Of a stretch of 10,445 nucleotides of DNA, positions 6,074-10,445 are shown in pieces. Source of the stretch: Planctomycetia bacterium (GTDB lineage: Bacteria; Planctomycetota; Phycisphaerae; Phycisphaerales; SM1A02); contig SYIB01000241.1 of the NCBI GenBank assembly GCA_005798965.1, positions 1-10,445 of the forward strand, in the 5' to 3' direction. A program made the position numbers and the translations under genes. The notes under the pieces are model-generated. The model worked only from the letters and a program-made list of their open reading frames with translations. It was not told the DNA's origin and ran no database searches. Each line of letters starts with the position of its first letter. Position 1 is the first letter of the stretch.

Positions 6074-7189
6074 TCAGGTCCGCACGCCGCTCAGGCGCCA
6101 GACGGCCAGCGGGATCAGGATCGCGATCGGAATGAGCACGCCCGCCGTAGGGCCGAGCCCCGAGAGCGGCACGCTCATCGCGACCATGGCGCCAAGCGAC
6201 ATGGGCACGGCGAAGGAAGCGCAGCGGACCGACTGAGCCAGCAGGTTGGCGGGTTCGCGCAAGAGGAAGTACGGCAGGCTGGCGACCAGCACCAGCAGGT
6301 TGGCGAGGATCGCCCCCCACCGACCGATGACGAAGCGCCGTGCGTCGGCAGCAGGCAGGCTCCCATCGTCGACCATCGACAGGATCTGCCGCGACGAGAG
6401 CATGTGCGCGAACATGCGGTTCTGCCGCATCACGAGCGCACCGGGCGAGAGTGACGATGGGAACTCCGTCACCGGCGTGCTGCTGGTGAGCTGCTGGGCC
6501 CGATCGTCACGCGCATCAACCGTCCTCACCCGGCGACCATCCTTGAGGATCCACGCCTCGCGCGCATCGTCCCAGGTTGCCGATGGAGCCTGGACGCGTG
6601 ATGCAAGGGTGCCCTTGCTGCCGCGTTCGAGCGCCACGAAACCGCGCATCGTCGCGGTGGAGCGATCGAAGGCCTCGGCGTGCACGAGCGCACCGTTGTC
6701 GTCGGCCACGAGCTGCACTGGCGACTGCTTGGGCCCCTTCTTGGCGAGTTCCGTGTGCTCGCGCAGCAGCCGCACCGCCAGCCGCGGCACGATGATCTCG
6801 TTGTCGAAGGCCTGGATCGAGCCGAGCAGCACCCCGCCCAGGACGATGGGCAGCGCCACGCGCGGCAGGCTGATGCCTGCCGCCATCATGGCGACGAGCT
6901 CGCGGTTGCGGTGCAGTTGCGCGAGGGTGAAGCCCATGGCGCCCACCGCGACCAGACCGGCGAGGTACTGGTACATCTGGAAGATGCGCGGGCCGTGGAA
7001 ATCGGCCACGGCGCGCATGATGCCGAGCAGGCTGGCCTCGCCGTCGGGACTCGCCGCACGGGCCGCTTCGACGAACTTCTGGGCCTGCACGATCGTGTCG
7101 ACCGACACGGCGAACACGAACAGCAGCAGGAAGATCACGGCGAAGTTGCCGAGGAACCGCAGGAGAATGGTCCGGTCGAGGATCCGCAT
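6074..7189 (-). CDS. lptG: LptG-like permease (YjgP/YjgQ family)
   Basis: 371 residues, close to the usual length for LptF/LptG (about 360), which with the LptB ATPase extract LPS from the inner membrane and pass it to LptC/LptA. Three membrane segments at the start (about 11-33, 68-92, 108-127) and three at the end (289-309, 321-342, 347-366) flank a periplasmic domain of about 160 residues. Typical features are MRILDRTILLRFLGNF, the cytoplasmic loop HRNRELVAMMAAGIS after TM2 (near 93-107), and FDNEIIVPRLA after TM3. It lies 7 nt behind the LptF-like gene with GAGG overlapping that gene's stop. The G assignment rests on gene order and size; F and G paralogues are hard to tell apart. LptB, A and C are not in the window. 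Confidence 0.85.
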   Translation of the reverse strand: MRILDRTILLRFLGNFAVIFLLLFVFAVSVDTIVQAQKFVEAARAASPDGEASLLGIMRAVADFHGPRIFQMYQYLAGLVAVGAMGFTLAQLHRNRELVAMMAAGISLPRVALPIVLGGVLLGSIQAFDNEIIVPRLAVRLLREHTELAKKGPKQSPVQLVADDNGALVHAEAFDRSTATMRGFVALERGSKGTLASRVQAPSATWDDAREAWILKDGRRVRTVDARDDRAQQLTSSTPVTEFPSSLSPGALVMRQNRMFAHMLSSRQILSMVDDGSLPAADARRFVIGRWGAILANLLVLVASLPYFLLREPANLLAQSVRCASFAVPMSLGAMVAMSVPLSGLGPTAGVLIPIAILIPLAVWRLSGVRT

Positions 7190-7194
7190 GGCCG

Positions 7195-7198
7195 CCTC
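7195..7198 (-). promoter_or_regulatory. Ribosome binding site of the LptG-like gene
   Basis: The minus strand reads GAGG, overlapping the TGA of the preceding gene and lying 5 nt before the ATG at 7189. It implies coupled translation of the two permease subunits. Confidence 0.5.
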
Positions 7199-8840
7199 AG
7201 TGCACCGCCACCTTGCGCCACGCCCACCACACGATCGCTGCCACCGCAGCGTTGCCCGACCACATCACCAGGAACCCCCAGACGAGCTCACCGTCACGCA
7301 TCGAGTGCTGACCCGAATTGATGAGCAGGATGTCGATGATCGCGGGCACGAACGCGATCGCGTAGACCAGCAACGGGCTCGAGCGTCGCATCTGCACGGC
7401 CAGCACCGCTCCCATCAGGAGCAGCAGCGGCGCGCATACCGCCTGCGCCAAGCGCATCCACGCGTGCGCCGTCGCCTCCCAGACGACTTCGCGGCGAAGG
7501 CTGGCCCAACCGCTGGCCGTGGACCCGATCGACGCGGCGATCGGACCGAGCAGCGCGGCGTTCTGCGACGTGGCCACAGCCTCCTCCTCGAGCGCGTCCG
7601 CAGTGATCGATGCCACTGGCAGCGTCATGTCTGGGTGGACGCCGTCCAGGGTCTCGGGCCAGTTCGACGAGAGCCCTTCCACCGTGGGCTGCATGAGCGT
7701 GATCGTGAATCGCACTGCCGTCGCCGGATCATCGCCGCGCTCGAGCGGTGCAAGGTCAAAGCGCGCCGACGCTCCCCGCCCACGCCGGAGCAGACGCCCG
7801 TCCTGGCTCTCCTCGATGACGACCGCGCCGCCGGGCGCACCCACGGCCTGCCCCCCCTGGATGCCGGCGGCGCGCACTTCGTAGCGGCGGCCGGATCGAT
7901 CATCCACGAAGGGCACGGCGATGCCACGCCGCAGCTGCGCATCGGCGAGCGCCAAGGCTCGCGCACTGCGCACCATCCGCGCGATCTCGGCACGGCGCTG
8001 CGCACTGTCACCGCTCACATCGGGGTTGCGCATCATCGAGACGAGGTCGATGAGGTTCGCCATGTTGGGACTGCGGTCGGAGGCGCTCTGCACCTCGACC
8101 GCGTCGGGATTCGCCTCAGGCACGAAGGCGACCGTGCCATCGAGCAGCCGGACGACGTTCACCTGCCGCATGGACGCCTTCATGAGCAGGCGTGACTGGC
8201 CCGCACGACCCGCGACGCGGTAGAGATCCACGACCGCCGACTCGGCCACGAACTCCGTCTCGGGCACCCCGTCCGGGCCGAACTCGACCGCGACCACGCC
8301 ACGCATGCCGATGCGGTCGGCCACGCCATCGGGTGCATCGAGCAATTCGGCCTCGTCGGCATAGACCATCATGCGCCCCGCATTGAAGGCCTTGCCGTCG
8401 CGCACGGTTGCCACGAAGACGGCCGCCGCATCTTGGGTGATCACCGACTTCATCGCGGCCCAGAACGGCGGAATGACCGCATTCACGAGGATCGCCATGA
8501 TGATCGCCAGCGCCACCCCCAGCACGATGTGCGGCCTGAAGATGCTGCGGTAGCTCAGGCCCGACACGCTCATGGCCAGGAACTCGTTGTCCGAGACCAT
8601 GCGGTGCGTGACCAGCGTGGCCGCGAACCCACCGGCAAACGGCAGCGCGAACTGGAGCATGGGCACCGTGGCCAGCGCCACGTACTTCGCCACGCCGAAC
8701 GGCCCGAGCAGATTCTGCGCGAGCGGGCGGATGACGGCTCCGAACGCCACCACGATCACCATGACGGTGGTCGTGAGTACGAGCACCTTCGCGATCTCCG
8801 CGATCACGTGCCGGACCAGGATGCTCGAGTCGTTGCGCAT
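7197..8840 (-). CDS. lptF: LptF-like permease (YjgP/YjgQ family) with enlarged periplasmic region
   Basis: The likely partner of the downstream LptG-like protein. At the start are membrane segments at about 17-37, 53-78 and 102-125, with the family-like PMLQFALPFAGGFAATLVTH and the cytoplasmic loop HRMVSDNEFLAMSVSGLSYR (79-98), which in LptF/G contacts LptB. At the end are AHAWMRLAQAVCAPLLLLMG (459-477) and segments at about 463-483, 489-508 and 519-541. The 547 residues are far above the usual 360: the stretch between TM3 and TM4 is about 335 residues instead of roughly 130-150. It includes a charged, probably helical part (about 262-305) and a second beta-rich part (about 306-415). The start ATG 8840 lacks a Shine-Dalgarno but is 8 nt after the regulator's stop, so translation is probably coupled. 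Confidence 0.82.
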   Translation of the reverse strand: MRNDSSILVRHVIAEIAKVLVLTTTVMVIVVAFGAVIRPLAQNLLGPFGVAKYVALATVPMLQFALPFAGGFAATLVTHRMVSDNEFLAMSVSGLSYRSIFRPHIVLGVALAIIMAILVNAVIPPFWAAMKSVITQDAAAVFVATVRDGKAFNAGRMMVYADEAELLDAPDGVADRIGMRGVVAVEFGPDGVPETEFVAESAVVDLYRVAGRAGQSRLLMKASMRQVNVVRLLDGTVAFVPEANPDAVEVQSASDRSPNMANLIDLVSMMRNPDVSGDSAQRRAEIARMVRSARALALADAQLRRGIAVPFVDDRSGRRYEVRAAGIQGGQAVGAPGGAVVIEESQDGRLLRRGRGASARFDLAPLERGDDPATAVRFTITLMQPTVEGLSSNWPETLDGVHPDMTLPVASITADALEEEAVATSQNAALLGPIAASIGSTASGWASLRREVVWEATAHAWMRLAQAVCAPLLLLMGAVLAVQMRRSSPLLVYAIAFVPAIIDILLINSGQHSMRDGELVWGFLVMWSGNAAVAAIVWWAWRKVAVH

Positions 8841-8848
8841 GGGTGCGA

Positions 8849-10234
8849 TCAGCGCAGGCCGTAGTCCTTGATCTTGCGGTAGAGCGTGCGCTCGCCGATC
8901 CCCAGGAGCTGGGCAGCCTGCTCCCTGTTGCCCTGCGTGCGCGCCAGCGTCTGGCGGATGGCTTCCTTCTCGAGCTGCGCCATGTCGATCCCCGCGAGCG
9001 CACCATCGTCCGCGACCACCCCGCCCTCCTCGCGGTCGGCCGTGCGGATCTCCTCGGGCACATCACCCACATCGATCGCATCGCCCATCGCCGTCACCAC
9101 CATGCGGTGCACGACCATCATGAGTTCGCGCACGTTGCCTGGCCAGTCGTACGCGACCAGCCGCATCATCGCAGCCTGCGTCACGGGCATGGGTGCTCGA
9201 CCGAGTTCCTTGGCGTACTTGCCGATCCCGTGATTGACCAGCAGCGGGATGTCCTCGCGACGCTCGCGCAGGCTCGGCAGGCGGATCTCGACGCCCTTGA
9301 GGCGGAAGAAGAGGTCCTCGCGGAAGCGGCCGGCCGCGATCGATTCGCGCAGGTCGCGGTTGGTCGCGCTCACGAAACGCACGTCGACCTTGCGCAGGTC
9401 GTTGCTGCCCAGGCGGATCACGTCGCCCGATTCGAGCACGCGCAGCAGCTTGGGCTGCATGGTGACCGGCATGTCCCCGATCTCATCGAGGAACACCGTG
9501 CCCTTGTCGGCATACTCGAAGACACCCTCGCGATCCCGGTCCGCCCCCGTGAAGGCACCACGAACATGGCCAAACAGCTGGTCCTCGAGCAAGCTCTCGG
9601 CCTGCCCGGCGGCGTTGAAGGTGACGTAGCGCTTCTCCTTGCGCTTGGAATGACGGTGGATCGCCGCCGCAACGAGTTCCTTGCCGGTACCGCTCTCGCC
9701 GGTGATGAGCACCGGGATCGTGGAGGGAGCGACCTGATGGATCGTACGCAGCACCTGCTGGATCGCGGCGGACTGGCCCACGATCCCATCGACGCCGTAC
9801 GCGGCGTCGAGCTGGGTCTTGAGGCTGCGGTTCTGCTGGCGCAGGGCCACGGTCTGGGCTGCCCGCTGGACCAGGTTGCGGAAGACGACCAAGTCAAGCG
9901 GCTTCTCGATGAAGTCGTACGCCCCCCCTTGCAGCGCCGCCTTGGCCGTGGGCACATCGCCGTGGGCGGTCACCAGAATCGTCTCGGCCTGCGGTTGGCT
10001 GGTCTTGGCCTGGGCCAGGACGGCGAGGCCGGCATCGGGGCGTTCCATGACCAGGTCGGTCACGATGACGTCGTACATCCCACCCTGCAACTCCTCGGCT
10101 GCGGCAGCCGCGGAATGCACGACCGTGCACACATGGCCCGGCTTGCGCAGCGCGTCGGCCATGGTCTGGGCGTGCTCGGTTTCGTCGTCCACGATGAGCA
10201 CCTGCGCGCGCACCGTTTCGTCGTCCTTCGGCAT
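8849..10234 (-). CDS. Sigma-54-dependent response regulator, NtrC type
   Basis: 461 residues in the classic order. Receiver domain 10-125: acidic D16/D17, phosphorylation site D60 (VIVTDLVM), T89 and K111 (IEKPLD). AAA+ domain about 150-385: Walker A GESGTGKE (179-186), the sigma-54 contact loop GAFTGA (226-231), Walker B TVFLDEIGD (246-254), arginine-finger region FREDLFFRL (304-312), and WPGNVREL (364-371). Fis-type helix-turn-helix 420-458 (NREQAAQLLGIGERTLYRKI). All catalytic motifs are intact, so it should be a phosphorylation-controlled activator of sigma-54 promoters. The usual NCAA segment reads FNAAGQAESLLE. I start at ATG 10234 because the receiver begins directly after it; upstream in-frame codons to 10378 look non-coding. 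It leads the LptF/LptG-like genes in a tight run. No histidine kinase is in the window. Confidence 0.95.
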   Translation of the reverse strand: MPKDDETVRAQVLIVDDETEHAQTMADALRKPGHVCTVVHSAAAAAEELQGGMYDVIVTDLVMERPDAGLAVLAQAKTSQPQAETILVTAHGDVPTAKAALQGGAYDFIEKPLDLVVFRNLVQRAAQTVALRQQNRSLKTQLDAAYGVDGIVGQSAAIQQVLRTIHQVAPSTIPVLITGESGTGKELVAAAIHRHSKRKEKRYVTFNAAGQAESLLEDQLFGHVRGAFTGADRDREGVFEYADKGTVFLDEIGDMPVTMQPKLLRVLESGDVIRLGSNDLRKVDVRFVSATNRDLRESIAAGRFREDLFFRLKGVEIRLPSLRERREDIPLLVNHGIGKYAKELGRAPMPVTQAAMMRLVAYDWPGNVRELMMVVHRMVVTAMGDAIDVGDVPEEIRTADREEGGVVADDGALAGIDMAQLEKEAIRQTLARTQGNREQAAQLLGIGERTLYRKIKDYGLR

Positions 10235-10445
10235 GGGTGGAGTGTATGGACTCCGGCGAGGGACAATCGTCGATGCACGCTGCCCGAGCGTGCCGATGAA
10301 TGATCGTCGGGCGTGTACGGGACCCCGGCACTTGGGTACGATCGAACGACGCCGGGAACGGATGCCCGGCGGATGCACTCAAGGCACGAGTGGTGGTTCG
10401 GAAGGCGTGGCCAGGAAGGCGTGAATCGCATGCGGAGCGAAGCAG
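10235..10445. other. Non-coding upstream region, with a possible divergent gene start at the right edge
   Basis: This holds the control region of the minus-strand regulator. On the plus strand there is a TACGAT (10337-10342) with a weak -35, a 7-bp hairpin CGCCGGG/CCCGGCG (10350-10371), two CGGATGC copies 11 nt apart (10359 and 10370) and two GGAAGGCGTG copies 14 nt apart (10400 and 10414). A plus-strand frame is open from ATG 10373 (MHSRHEWWFGRRGQEG) through ATG 10430 to the edge; AGGAAGG at 10413-10419 would suit the latter start. There is too little sequence to call a gene. Confidence 0.4.
10241..10246 (-). promoter_or_regulatory. Possible -10 element of the regulator-lptFG operon
   Basis: The minus strand reads TACACT, 6 nt before the ATG at 10234, so transcription would begin at or next to the start codon and give a leaderless mRNA. 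This fits the absence of a Shine-Dalgarno. The -35 side is poor: TTGTCC lies only 14 nt upstream. Tentative. Confidence 0.3.

Noticed and set aside
6246..8195. Long plus-strand open frame of 649 codons opposite the Lpt genes
   Set aside because: Its product is Arg/Ser/Ala-rich with no domain or membrane pattern, while the opposite strand encodes two clear LptF/LptG-like permeases. It is an antisense shadow typical of GC-rich DNA.
8843..10303. Plus-strand open frame of 486 codons opposite the response regulator
   Set aside because: The minus strand encodes an NtrC-type regulator with all motifs intact. The plus-strand product (His/Gly/Asp/Leu-rich) resembles no family I know and is a mirror of the GC-rich codons.
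10235..10378. Upstream extension of the response regulator to ATG 10378
   Set aside because: The extra 48 codons precede the normal receiver-domain start, are Arg/Pro/Ser-rich and match nothing in the family; ATG 10234 gives the expected N-terminus.

Overview
The window looks like a chromosomal segment of a GC-rich Planctomycetota bacterium, most likely of the Phycisphaerae. Grounds: high GC with strongly GC-rich third codon positions; an ECF sigma factor and a pilin-type 'H-X-DG' membrane protein of the kind abundant in that phylum; a hopanoid gene (hpnH); an LptF/LptG-type permease pair; and ribosomal L35/L20 genes without infC beside them. The placement is inferred from protein character, since no marker tree could be run. 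I see no phage, transposon, CRISPR, tRNA or rRNA, and no clear sign of transfer.

Layout. (1) 1-119, minus: first 39 codons of hpnH, running off the left edge. (2) 192-1942, plus: an ECF sigma factor and, overlapping by ATGA, a one-TM probable anti-sigma factor whose outside part is a pilin-like H-X-DG domain. (3) 2052-2848, plus: rpmI (L35, with an alanine/lysine-rich tail) and rplT (L20), with a good sigma70-type promoter in front, a hairpin between the genes, and an intrinsic terminator behind. (4) 2922-6019, plus: a large multi-pass GT-C-like membrane protein, coupled by ATGA overlap to a lipoprotein with a parvulin (PpiC/SurA-like) domain. (5) 10234-6074, minus: a tight three-gene run of an NtrC-type sigma-54 response regulator, then LptF-like and LptG-like permeases (gaps of 8 and 7 nt), converging on unit 4 across 54 nt. 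(6) 10235-10445: upstream region of the regulator, with short repeats and perhaps the start of a divergent gene leaving the window.

How the genes fit together. Several units concern the cell envelope: hopanoids (hpnH), LPS or lipid transport (lptF/lptG), a GT-C-type enzyme and a periplasmic foldase. Two regulatory modules are embedded among them: ECF sigma plus membrane anti-sigma, and a sigma-54 activator leading the Lpt operon. L35/L20 is the housekeeping part. No defence island or evident new multi-gene system is present. The points most worth following are the pilin-domain anti-sigma protein with its extracytoplasmic cysteine cluster, the regulator-LptFG operon with an enlarged LptF, and the coding-like N-terminal extension of the sigma factor.
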